DNA from: Arcobacter siniprincipis
GTDB taxonomy: Bacteria > Campylobacterota > Campylobacteria > Campylobacterales > Arcobacteraceae
NCBI RefSeq assembly: GCF_048571125.1
Contig: NZ_CP182343.1
Coordinates: forward strand, 2,418,001 to 2,482,000
Direction: 5' to 3'
DNA length: 64,000 bases
Positions 9,388 to 17,173 of this stretch are shown here, one piece after another. Positions within the stretch are counted from its first letter, which is position 1. Each line of letters begins with the position of its first letter. Both the position numbers and the translations under genes were made by a program. Under the pieces are notes generated by a model, which saw only the letters and a list, made by a program, of their open reading frames with translations, was not told the DNA's origin and searched no databases.

Positions 9388-9933
9388 TTATAGGAGTGCC
9401 TTGATTTGTTCTTCAATAACCTCAATATCAACAGTTGGTTCGAATCGTGCTACAACATTTCCATTTTTATCAATTAAAAACTTTGTAAAATTCCATTTGA
9501 TAGATGGATCATTTTTATAGTTAGGATCAACTTTAGCTAGCATTTCATCCAATCCCTTTGATAGAGGATGTTTTGCATCAAATCCTTCAAATCCTTTTTG
9601 TTCAACTAAATATGAGAATAAAGGTTCAGCATTATCACCATTAACATCAATTTTCCCAAAAATTGTAAATTGAATTCCAAATCTTGAATTACAAAAACTT
9701 GCTATTTCGGCATTGCTTCCTGGTGCTTGATTACCAAACTGATTGCAAGGGAAATCCATTATTTCAAATTTTTCACCTTCTAATTTTTCATATAATAGTT
9801 CTAAGCCCTCATATTGGGAAGTAAATCCACACTCAGTTGCAGAATTAATAATTAATAAAACTTTCCCTTTATATTTATCTAAATTGACAACATTTCCGTA
9901 AGAGTCTTTCACTCTGAAATCGTAAATTGACAT
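9388..9933 (-). CDS. Glutathione peroxidase family protein
   Basis: A 181-aa thiol peroxidase of the glutathione peroxidase family (BtuE/Gpo type). The catalytic cysteine lies in NSATECGFTSQYEGL, the conserved Gln block in FPCNQFGNQAPG, and the Trp/Asn block in IKWNFTKFLID. It should reduce hydroperoxides with thioredoxin or glutathione; no signal peptide, so cytoplasmic. Length matches the family. The promoter region contains two adjacent palindromes fitting an OhrR-type repressor, whose gene follows directly, so induction by organic peroxide is inferred. Confidence 0.93.
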   Translation of the reverse strand: MSIYDFRVKDSYGNVVNLDKYKGKVLLIINSATECGFTSQYEGLELLYEKLEGEKFEIMDFPCNQFGNQAPGSNAEIASFCNSRFGIQFTIFGKIDVNGDNAEPLFSYLVEQKGFEGFDAKHPLSKGLDEMLAKVDPNYKNDPSIKWNFTKFLIDKNGNVVARFEPTVDIEVIEEQIKALL

Positions 9934-9961
9934 GTAAATCCTTTATTTATTTTTTAATTTT

Positions 9962-9990
9962 AATTGTATACAATTAAATTGTACACAATT
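9962..9990. promoter_or_regulatory. Tandem OhrR-type operator
   Basis: Two neighbouring dyads, AATTGTATACAATT (9962-9975) and AATTGTACACAATT (9977-9990), separated by 1 bp. They resemble the TACAATT-AATTGTA boxes of OhrR repressors and lie upstream of the peroxidase-OhrR gene pair. Confidence 0.65.
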
Positions 9991-10055
9991 ATATAAGGTT
10001 TTATTTTTTTTGTCAAGATAAAACATTTTTTCTTCACACATTTATAAAACGTTAG

Positions 10056-10157
10056 GTTATCTTTAACACTGGAGCTTATTTAATTTTTGAAAATGAATAT
10101 GCCAATGTAGAGTTGAGAATTATTACTTTCGCAATTGGCAATATTTTTTCAAGCTAG
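10056..10157 (+). pseudogene. Possible 3' remnant of a lost gene
   Basis: An open stretch of 33 codons with no start codon, preceded by TAG, reads VIFNTGAYLIFENEYANVEL then RIITFAIGNIFSS and stop. It has protein-like composition but no recognisable domain. It lies in a 337-bp gap that also has a palindrome and a repeated regulatory-type motif, next to other signs of decay. It may be chance; the call is tentative. Confidence 0.25.
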
Positions 10158-10189
10158 ATTAGATAGTGAACTTAAAATTTAAGTTTAGA

Positions 10190-10213
10190 TTTGATAGGAG
10201 TTCTCCTATCAAA
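10190..10213. repeat. Perfect 24-bp palindrome (11-bp arms)
   Basis: TTTGATAGGAG, two T, then CTCCTATCAAA. The arms are perfectly complementary. It has no T-tract, so it is not a classic terminator. The outer halves TTGATA/TATCAA match the arms of the 7904-7920 palindrome with a longer spacer. It may be an operator, or a leftover structure. Confidence 0.55.
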
Positions 10214-10249
10214 ATTTCTTTGGCATGGAATACTAAAATCAAAATGATG

Positions 10250-10268
10250 ATTTTGATAATTTATATCT
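10250..10268. promoter_or_regulatory. TTGATA-N5-TATC motif, copy C
   Basis: Identical over 19 bp to the copy at 6027-6045. It lies directly after the stop codon of the minus-strand doxX gene and faces no start codon, so it is either displaced by rearrangement or acts from an unexpected position. Confidence 0.35.
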
Positions 10269-10270
10269 AT

Positions 10271-10702
10271 TTATTTTTTAAATATAAAATTATCAAGTGA
10301 AATCTTCCCAGCTCCATGTGTAAGAAAAATTCCTAAAAATAATAAGTAGTATAAAGGTATTTCAAATCCATTATCTCCAGCTCCAAAACCATTTCCTAGA
10401 TGTACTGTAAAAATAGCAACTACCATTACAACCATTAAAGGAATAGATATTAGTCTAGTAAATAATCCAAGGGTTAATAAAACAACTCCTAAAATTTCAG
10501 TTGTTGCAGCCATATATGCATTTATAATAGGAAAAGGGATTCCAATTGATTCAAACCATTGTGCTATACTACCAATATCTGCCCACTTTCTCATTGCAGG
10601 ATCATAGAAACCATAAGCAAGAACTAATCTAGCTAAAAGTAAAAACAGTGATTGAATATTTTCAAAAACTCCAAAGATTTGATTATATAGTTTTACAAAC
10701 AT
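10271..10702 (-). CDS. DoxX family membrane protein
   Basis: A 143-aa inner-membrane protein with four hydrophobic segments. DoxX signatures are LLLARLVLAYGFYDPAMRKW at the N-terminus, FPIINAYMAATTEILGVVLLTLGLFTR in the middle and a GDNGFEIPLYYLLFLGIF C-terminal helix. DoxX-like proteins are linked to thiosulfate:quinone oxidoreductase or to redox-stress membrane complexes, but this lone copy has no partner nearby. AAGGAT precedes the ATG. Confidence 0.88.
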   Translation of the reverse strand: MFVKLYNQIFGVFENIQSLFLLLARLVLAYGFYDPAMRKWADIGSIAQWFESIGIPFPIINAYMAATTEILGVVLLTLGLFTRLISIPLMVVMVVAIFTVHLGNGFGAGDNGFEIPLYYLLFLGIFLTHGAGKISLDNFIFKK

Positions 10703-10816
10703 TTTTTATCCTTCTTTATTTATTTTTATTATATTCTCTAAATATTTACTTTTTGTGTATTAATATTTCATTATAATAACAAATGTAATAAAAAATATCA
10801 AGAAAAAGGTTATAAA

Positions 10817-11161
10817 ATGTCTAAATCAAACTTATTAATCGTATTATCAAATCAAGATAAAGAAGTTGCAAATAAATTTCCTTTGCTTTATTCTTCTGTA
10901 ATATTAGAAAGAAAATATTGGAAGAAAGCTCATTTAATGCTATGGGGACCTTCAATAAAACTTGTAAAAAAAGATAAAAAAATTCAAAAAAAACTACTAG
11001 AAATCCAAAAAACAGGTGTAAAAATGAGTGCTTGTATAGTGTGTGTTGAAGATTATAAAGCTATAAAAGAATTGGAAAAACTAAATATAAAAATAGAACA
11101 TACAGGTGAGTTACTAACAAAAGCTTTAAAAAGTGAGAAGTGGTCAGTAATGACTATTTAG
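10817..11161 (+). CDS. DsrE-like small protein
   Basis: A 114-aa soluble protein with alternating strands and helices. LIVLSNQDKEVANKFPLLYSS at the start and KMSACIVCVEDYK in the second half suit the DsrE/YchN fold, whose members carry sulfur on a cysteine or have unknown roles. Two cysteines sit together in SACIVC. No partner DsrF/H genes are adjacent. The gene ends 4 bp before the stop of the converging Nudix gene. Confidence 0.65.
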   Translation: MSKSNLLIVLSNQDKEVANKFPLLYSSVILERKYWKKAHLMLWGPSIKLVKKDKKIQKKLLEIQKTGVKMSACIVCVEDYKAIKELEKLNIKIEHTGELLTKALKSEKWSVMTI

Positions 11162-11165
11162 AAGA

Positions 11166-11822
11166 TTAATATCTTCTTAATAGGTCATTTAAAATAACAG
11201 CTGTTAAACCCCAAATAACTTTTTTCTTATATTTATAAACATAAACTTTGTGTTTTTTATTTCCCCAAGGTTTTTGATAGGCTTCAGGAAGTCTTAATTC
11301 ATCAACGGGGAAATAAACCTCTTTATTTCCATTTTCATCTATGTGATAAGGTTTTACTTCTGTTCTTAGATTATAAATTTCTGGTTCATTTTGTTTAAAA
11401 TAATCCAATGGAATTAAATATGTATTTTCAACTTCATTTTTATCTATCTTCATATTTTTGATAGCTTTTTTCTTTATAAGCCCAATAAAAGGCTCAATAA
11501 TAGTTCCAAAAGAAGCTACCATCGTATCCAATTGACCAATTATTTTTATGTCTTTTCTAGAAATACCTAGCTCTTCTTCTGTTTCTCTTAAAGCTGTTTG
11601 TTTAAAGTTTTTATCAATGCCCTCTTCATAACCACCTCCAGGAAAACAGATATCACCACCTTGTTTTATTCCCATGGCTCTTTTTTGAAAAAGAATAAAA
11701 TATTCCCCTTTTATTTTTACAAAAGGTATTAAAACTGCACTATTAAAAAATCTATCTCTACCCATTACTCCGGGATTTTTTGGTAAATTTGTTATAAGTC
11801 TTTTAAATCCATTTTTATTCAT
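11166..11822 (-). CDS. Nudix hydrolase, CoA pyrophosphatase-like
   Basis: A 218-aa Nudix enzyme. The Nudix box is GGYEEGIDKNFKQTALRETE followed by EELGI, with the metal-binding REXXEE core. Downstream FGTIIEPFIGLI and the preceding LLFQKRAMGIKQGGDICFPGGG fit the CoA-pyrophosphatase (NudL/YeaB) group, which cleaves coenzyme A into phosphopantetheine and 3',5'-ADP. Its N-terminal stretch PKNPGVMGRDRFFNSAVLIP is also usual there. It overlaps no neighbour; bioA ends 1 bp upstream, so the two are co-transcribed. The specific substrate is inferred. Confidence 0.85.
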   Translation of the reverse strand: MNKNGFKRLITNLPKNPGVMGRDRFFNSAVLIPFVKIKGEYFILFQKRAMGIKQGGDICFPGGGYEEGIDKNFKQTALRETEEELGISRKDIKIIGQLDTMVASFGTIIEPFIGLIKKKAIKNMKIDKNEVENTYLIPLDYFKQNEPEIYNLRTEVKPYHIDENGNKEVYFPVDELRLPEAYQKPWGNKKHKVYVYKYKKKVIWGLTAVILNDLLRRY

Positions 11823-11823
11823 A

Positions 11824-13089
11824 TTATCTCTTTATACTTCTTATTGCTTCAACCATAGTTTTAGCAACTTTTCTTAAATCATCTTCTTCTATTGTATAAG
11901 CAACTATAGAATAAATAAGTCTACCAAAAGGTCTTATCCAAACCCCATTTTTCACACAATAATCTTGTATCTCTTGGGCATAACTATCATCATTAAGTTC
12001 AACTATTCCAATTGCTCCTATATTTCTCACATCTTTTACTATAGATAAATCTTTTAACTCTTTTAATTCTTCTGAAAATATCTCTTCAATATTTGAAACT
12101 TTTTTTTCCCAAGGTGTTTCAAGAAGTAAATCAATAGATGCAATTGCAACACTACAAGCTAATGGATTAGCCATAAAAGTTGGTCCATGCATAAGTACAC
12201 CAATTTCACTATTTGATATAGTATCACTTACTTCTTTTGTTGTAAGCATTGATGCCATTGTCATATAACCACCAGTCAAACCTTTTCCTAGAGTCATTAT
12301 ATCTGGTTTTATATTTGCATGCTCGCATGCAAACATTTTTCCAGTATGTCCAAAACCTGTGGCAATTTCATCAGCAATAAGTAAAATATCATATTTGGTG
12401 CATAATTGTCTTGCTTTTTGCAAATAGATAGGATTATATATTCTCATTCCACCTGCCCCTTGAACGATTGGCTCAAGTATAAATCCAGCAAGTTCATTAT
12501 GGTGTTTTTCAAATTTTTCTTCTAATTGTTTTAAAGAAGCTGTACAATCACTATCAAAACCTAACTCAGGCTCTTGTGTAAAAATATGTTGTGGTAAATA
12601 TGAGCCATAAATAGTATGCATAGAATTTTTTTGATCACATACACTCATTGCACCTAAGGTATCACCATGATAAGCATTATTTAAAGCCAAAAATTTAAAT
12701 TTTTCTTTCCCTTTTGCTTTTTGATAAAGTATTGCAGTCTTTAGGGCAACTTCAACAGAAACTGAACCACTATCACACAAAAAGACAGAATTTAGACCTG
12801 TCAAATCAACTAATTGTTTTGACAAAATTGCTGCATTTTCATGGGCAATCCCACCAAACATGACATGTGGCATAATGTCAACTTGTTTTTTTAATGCATC
12901 ATTTAACTTTGGATGATTGTATCCGTGAATAGCACTCCACCAAGAACTCATTCCATCTATTAATTTTGTATCATCACTTAAAAATATAAAAGTCTTATCA
13001 GTTTTTTTTACAGGTAAAAGTTTTGTTTTAGATGGAAGAGAATTATAAGGGTGCCAAACATGCTTTTTATCTATTTCTAACCAATTCAA
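11824..13089 (-). CDS. bioA: Adenosylmethionine-8-amino-7-oxononanoate aminotransferase
   Basis: A 421-aa PLP enzyme of biotin synthesis that converts KAPA to DAPA using S-adenosylmethionine as amino donor. N-terminal HVWHPYNS, the SSWWSAIHGYNHPKLN block, the PLP-phosphate region DSGSVSVEVALK, the YHGDTLGAMS block and IADEIATGFGHTG are all present. The Schiff-base lysine is in LGKGLTGGYM. Length is that of the family. No other bio gene lies alongside. It is followed directly by the Nudix gene. Confidence 0.95.
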   Translation of the reverse strand: MNWLEIDKKHVWHPYNSLPSKTKLLPVKKTDKTFIFLSDDTKLIDGMSSWWSAIHGYNHPKLNDALKKQVDIMPHVMFGGIAHENAAILSKQLVDLTGLNSVFLCDSGSVSVEVALKTAILYQKAKGKEKFKFLALNNAYHGDTLGAMSVCDQKNSMHTIYGSYLPQHIFTQEPELGFDSDCTASLKQLEEKFEKHHNELAGFILEPIVQGAGGMRIYNPIYLQKARQLCTKYDILLIADEIATGFGHTGKMFACEHANIKPDIMTLGKGLTGGYMTMASMLTTKEVSDTISNSEIGVLMHGPTFMANPLACSVAIASIDLLLETPWEKKVSNIEEIFSEELKELKDLSIVKDVRNIGAIGIVELNDDSYAQEIQDYCVKNGVWIRPFGRLIYSIVAYTIEEDDLRKVAKTMVEAIRSIKR

Positions 13090-13135
13090 TATAATTCCTC
13101 ATTTAATTTATTAAAAGATTATATCAAAATTAAAA

Positions 13136-13597
13136 TTATTCACCATAAAAAGTAATTGTAAATAAAGCACCTTTATATTTTTCATTTTCATATTCATATT
13201 TGCTATTTGACACTTCAATTTGTCCATCCATATGCTTTGTTATTATTTGATGGCTCATGTATAATCCAATACCAGTACCTTGGCTTTTATGTTTTGTTGT
13301 AAAATATGGATCAAATATTTTATCAATAATTGAAGAGTTAATTCCACCTGCATTATCTTTTATCTTTATAACAATTTTTGATTTTTCTTTTAAGATATCT
13401 AAAAAAATAATTCTTTTATTTACTTTTGCTTCACAAAAAGCATCTTTAGCATTATTTAATATATTTATAAATACATGAACCAATTCTGATTCATATCCAA
13501 CTATTTCTACTTTTTCAATATTTTTAATTATTGTTATCTTTTCATTATTTAACTTTAAACTTAAGACATTTAAGCTTTTCTCAAAACATGATTCCAA
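13136..13597 (-). pseudogene. C-terminal catalytic part of a frameshifted histidine kinase
   Basis: This 153-codon stretch carries only the ATPase domain of a histidine kinase: N box NNAKDAF, G1 DNAGGI, F box IFDPYFTTK, G2 GTGIGLYM. In the same frame the reading extends upstream of the nominal ATG through SYLSQTIDDFKYFFKP, the usual linker between HisKA and ATPase in this kinase type, to about 13705. There the upstream reading frame (13690-15723) ends. The two pieces are one gene broken by a single-base change, probably loss of one T (A on the plus strand) in a homopolymer near 13702-13706. Confidence 0.8.
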
Positions 13598-13689
13598 TGA
13601 AAATTTGTCTTTATCTTTACTAGGTTTAAAGAAATATTTAAAGTCATCAATTGTTTGTGATAAATAAGAAGATGACTTTAAAATTGATT

Positions 13690-15723
13690 CTAAGTATCTG
13701 TTAAAAATGAATCATCTAAAAGTTCTAATTCTTTTTTTAGTTTTATTCCACTAGCTCCCATAGTTATCACAGAAAGGGGTTGTCTCCATTGATGTGCAAT
13801 ATTTTCTAACATCTCTCCCATAGAAGCCAATTTTGATTGTCTTTGTAAAAGATGGTCTTTTTTTAGATTTTTTTCTACTTCTTCATTTATTCTTTTTTCA
13901 AGTTCACTATTTATTTTCAATAATTCTTCTGTTTTTTGTTTTACTTTGTCATTTAGTGATTTATTCATTCCACTTAAAACTTTATGTCTATACATAAAAG
14001 CTAAAAATATTACTCCTGCAATAAATAAAGTTATCCAAAGGTAAGTAAAATCAGTACTTTTTTTATATTCTATTGTCACCCATGACTTAATAAGTGCTTC
14101 AATTTTTGCATCATCAATATCATTAACTGCTCTACTTATAATCTCAAATAGAATTTTATTTTCTTTTCTAACAGCAACTCTTAAATTTGAATCAATATCA
14201 AGTTTATTAGAAATCTTTAGATTTGAATTATCATCATACAGTCTATATAAAGTTGTATATAATAAATCAACATGACCATCAATTTTATTATTTAAAACTT
14301 TTTTAATACCTTCATCCAAACTTTCTACACCTATAAACTGTATATCAGGATATTTTTCTTTAACTCGTTTACTTATATTATAACTAGCATTTATTCCTAT
14401 TTTTTTATTTTTTAATGTACTTAAACTATCTACAAAAGGAAAGTTTTGTTTTGTAATTAAAACAAAAGGAATATTGACATATGGCTTTGTAAAATTAGCA
14501 TATTTTTCTCTCTCTTTTGTTTTTTCTAAAGAAGCAAAAATATCACACTTTTTATTTTTGAACAAATCAACATAATTTTTAAATTTATCATCTTTTATTA
14601 CTTCAAATTCCATACCAGCTTTTTCTTTAATTATCTTAAAATAATCTGCTATAAAACCCTTAAATTCATTCTTTTCAAAATAACTATAAGGTTTAATATT
14701 AGGAATAATGCACATTTTAAATTTATTATTTTTATTTAAATAAGAAATCTCTTCTTTAGATAAAAATATCTTTTTATTATCATTTGTATAATAAACAAAT
14801 TTTTTGGCATCAGTTTTTTTAGGTATTAAACCCATTACATTATACAAATCATAAATTCTTTGTACTTTATCTTCTTTTATTTCGCCTAAAATCTTTGTAT
14901 CTTGGTAAGATAATTTTTTTAGTTCTTCACCTTCGAAGATTAGGGCTTTTTTTGTAATATGTTGAGAATTATATTTTTTTGATATTAAATTAGCTGTCTC
15001 TTCTATATGGGAATAAGCATATTCCCAACCTTTTAAAGATGCTTTTTTAAAAGCTGCTACTGTAGCAAAATGGTTATTTATCATATCTTCACTAGTAAAC
15101 AAGAAATCACTATACATATCAAATCCATAATCTTTTGGATCAAATATTTTGTATTGAATTCCTCTTTCAACAAGATCAAATGGTGATTTTGAAATATATG
15201 CTGAGATAATATCTGTTTTTTTATTGATTAAATCATTTATATTATGTGTATGTTTTATAAAATGTAATTGTTCGAATTTTACTTTTTTTGAACTAATCAT
15301 AGCTTTGATAGAAACTTCACTAGAATCATCATCTGTGGTCATAATTTTCTTATTTACAAAATCTTCTACTTTATTTATGTTTTTATTTGTAGTTATTAAA
15401 ATTAGAGGTGTTGATTGAAATAAAGAATAAAGAGCAACTATTTTTTTGCCTTTTGCTCTATCTAGTATTAAAGTTTCTCTTCCAATTCCAAAATCAGCTT
15501 TGCCCTCATCTACTTCTTTAGGTGCATGAATTCCAAAATTGAATGGTTTTATTTCCACATCCAAACCTAGATTTTCATAGTAACCTTTTTCTTTTGCAAT
15601 ATAATATCCTGCAAACTGAAATTGATCAAACCAAGATAACTGTAAGCTAACTTTTTTTAATGCTTTAGCACTTAAAGTTTCAAAAGAAATAATTATCAAT
15701 ATAGATATAAATATTAATCTCAA
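13690..15723 (-). pseudogene. N-terminal part of a frameshifted histidine kinase (NMT1 + SBP3 sensors)
   Basis: These 677 codons encode a signal peptide, then an NMT1/THI5-like periplasmic domain (about 25-300: LQLSWFDQFQFAGYYIAKEKGYY, the SsuA/ThiY signature) and an extracellular solute-binding family 3 domain (about 335-560: FKMCIIPNIKPYSYF, FTKPYVNIPFVL). A membrane helix follows at about 570-590, then a coiled coil and the phosphoacceptor block ENIAHQWRQPLS. The frame then runs into TAG soon after LLDDSF. The ATPase domain continues in another frame downstream. If the shift is real the kinase cannot phosphorylate; if it is a sequencing error it is an intact kinase of about 860 aa. Confidence 0.85.
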
Positions 15724-15785
15724 CTTAACTCCTCGATAGTGTTAAGATTATATCTAAATTACATATAAAATATCTCTAAACTATT

Positions 15786-17042
15786 CTAAACTATTTTTTG
15801 TTGTTCATCAACCCAATCTTGATCTTGTCTTGGATCGATTTCTGGCATAACAGAACTAGAAGTAACTGGTACATTCACAAAAACACTCATATCATCATCC
15901 GCTACTCTTTTTTTAGATAATGAATAAAGGGCTAAATAAACCCCTAAAATTGCAAAAATAATAAATAATGTTTGGTATCCAAAATAATTAAAGCCAAGCC
16001 CTATAATAATTGGTGCAATAAAAGAGCCTGTTCCATATGCAAAAAGTAAAGCTCTAGAAATCTCTACTATATCTTTATTTTCATCAATAACATCATTAGC
16101 ACGAGATAAACTTAAAGGATAAATACAAAAAATACTAGCCCCTAATAAAATCCCCAAAGCATATATCAATAAATCATTGGAAGGTAAAAAAATAAATAAT
16201 AATGAAACAACAGTTGTAAAAAAACCAGTTACTGAAATAAGTTTTCGTCTACCATAAATATCTGAAAGTTTTCCTATTGGCCATTGGGAAATTAATCCGC
16301 CTAAAATAGTAAATGCCATAAAAAGAGATAATACTTCTTTAGAATCATAAATTTTGATAATATATAAAGGAATCATTGTAAAAAATCCACCAACTAAAAA
16401 CCCACTTATAAAACTTCCCGTTAAAGCTAAAGGAACCACATTATAAAGTTTTGGAAAACTATATCTTTCAAATGGTTTAAGAATAGGCTCTTTAATCTTT
16501 GTCATTGCTATAAAAACAACAGAAAAAAGTACTAAAACTGCACCTATTGAAAAAATTATATGCTCTAAGTCTTCATCAATATTTAATAACAATTGACCAA
16601 TAGCATTTGAAAGATAAAAAACAGTCGTATAGATAGCTAATATTTGTCCTCTTTGTTCATTTGAACTCTTTTCATTTAACCAACTCTCTAATATAATCAA
16701 TAATCCATAATATGCAAATCCACAAATAAGCCGAAGAATAGCCCAAAAAAATTCATTTAAAAACATAGAATGTAGTAAAAATGTAATAACCATAATAGAT
16801 GCAAAAGTCACAAAACTTCTTATATGCCCAATATTTGTAATAATTTTTTGACTAAAAATAGAAGATGCCATAGCACCTAAGAAAAATGCAGCATTAATTA
16901 AACCAATAACCATATCAGAAAATCCATGTTCTTTAAGAAACAGACCTATAAAAGTCATAATCATCCCATATCCAATGGCTAAAAAACCAATTGAAAAGAA
17001 TAACGAAGATATAGCTATAAAAACTGATTTTGTTGCTTGCAT
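15786..17042 (-). CDS. MFS transporter (YcaD-like)
   Basis: An inner-membrane carrier of 418 aa with about twelve hydrophobic helices. The loop motif GKLSDIYGRRKLI between helices 8 and 9 and the earlier FSQKIITNIGHIRSF loop fit the major facilitator superfamily, close to the YcaD group. I chose the ATG at 17042 (MQATKSVFIAIS), which has AGAGGTGAA just upstream; a longer frame to 17117 lacks a ribosome site. The cytoplasmic C-terminal tail is acidic. The substrate is unknown. It follows a kinase gene and precedes poxB, with no clear operon link. Confidence 0.87.
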   Translation of the reverse strand: MQATKSVFIAISSLFFSIGFLAIGYGMIMTFIGLFLKEHGFSDMVIGLINAAFFLGAMASSIFSQKIITNIGHIRSFVTFASIMVITFLLHSMFLNEFFWAILRLICGFAYYGLLIILESWLNEKSSNEQRGQILAIYTTVFYLSNAIGQLLLNIDEDLEHIIFSIGAVLVLFSVVFIAMTKIKEPILKPFERYSFPKLYNVVPLALTGSFISGFLVGGFFTMIPLYIIKIYDSKEVLSLFMAFTILGGLISQWPIGKLSDIYGRRKLISVTGFFTTVVSLLFIFLPSNDLLIYALGILLGASIFCIYPLSLSRANDVIDENKDIVEISRALLFAYGTGSFIAPIIIGLGFNYFGYQTLFIIFAILGVYLALYSLSKKRVADDDMSVFVNVPVTSSSVMPEIDPRQDQDWVDEQQKIV

Positions 17043-17173
17043 TTCACCTCTTTTGTTTATTTTTCGTGATAATAGTAGATATATGATTAGAAAGTAATAA
17101 AGTGTAAAATATTCCACTAATTGTTTATATTATTTTACACTATCCTCTACAAATTTTATTCAAATAAGAAATT

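Noticed and set aside
17043..17117. N-terminal extension of the MFS gene to 17117
   Set aside because: The internal ATG at 17042 has AGAGGTGAA upstream and begins the usual family N-terminus; the extension adds an unneeded hydrophobic stretch.
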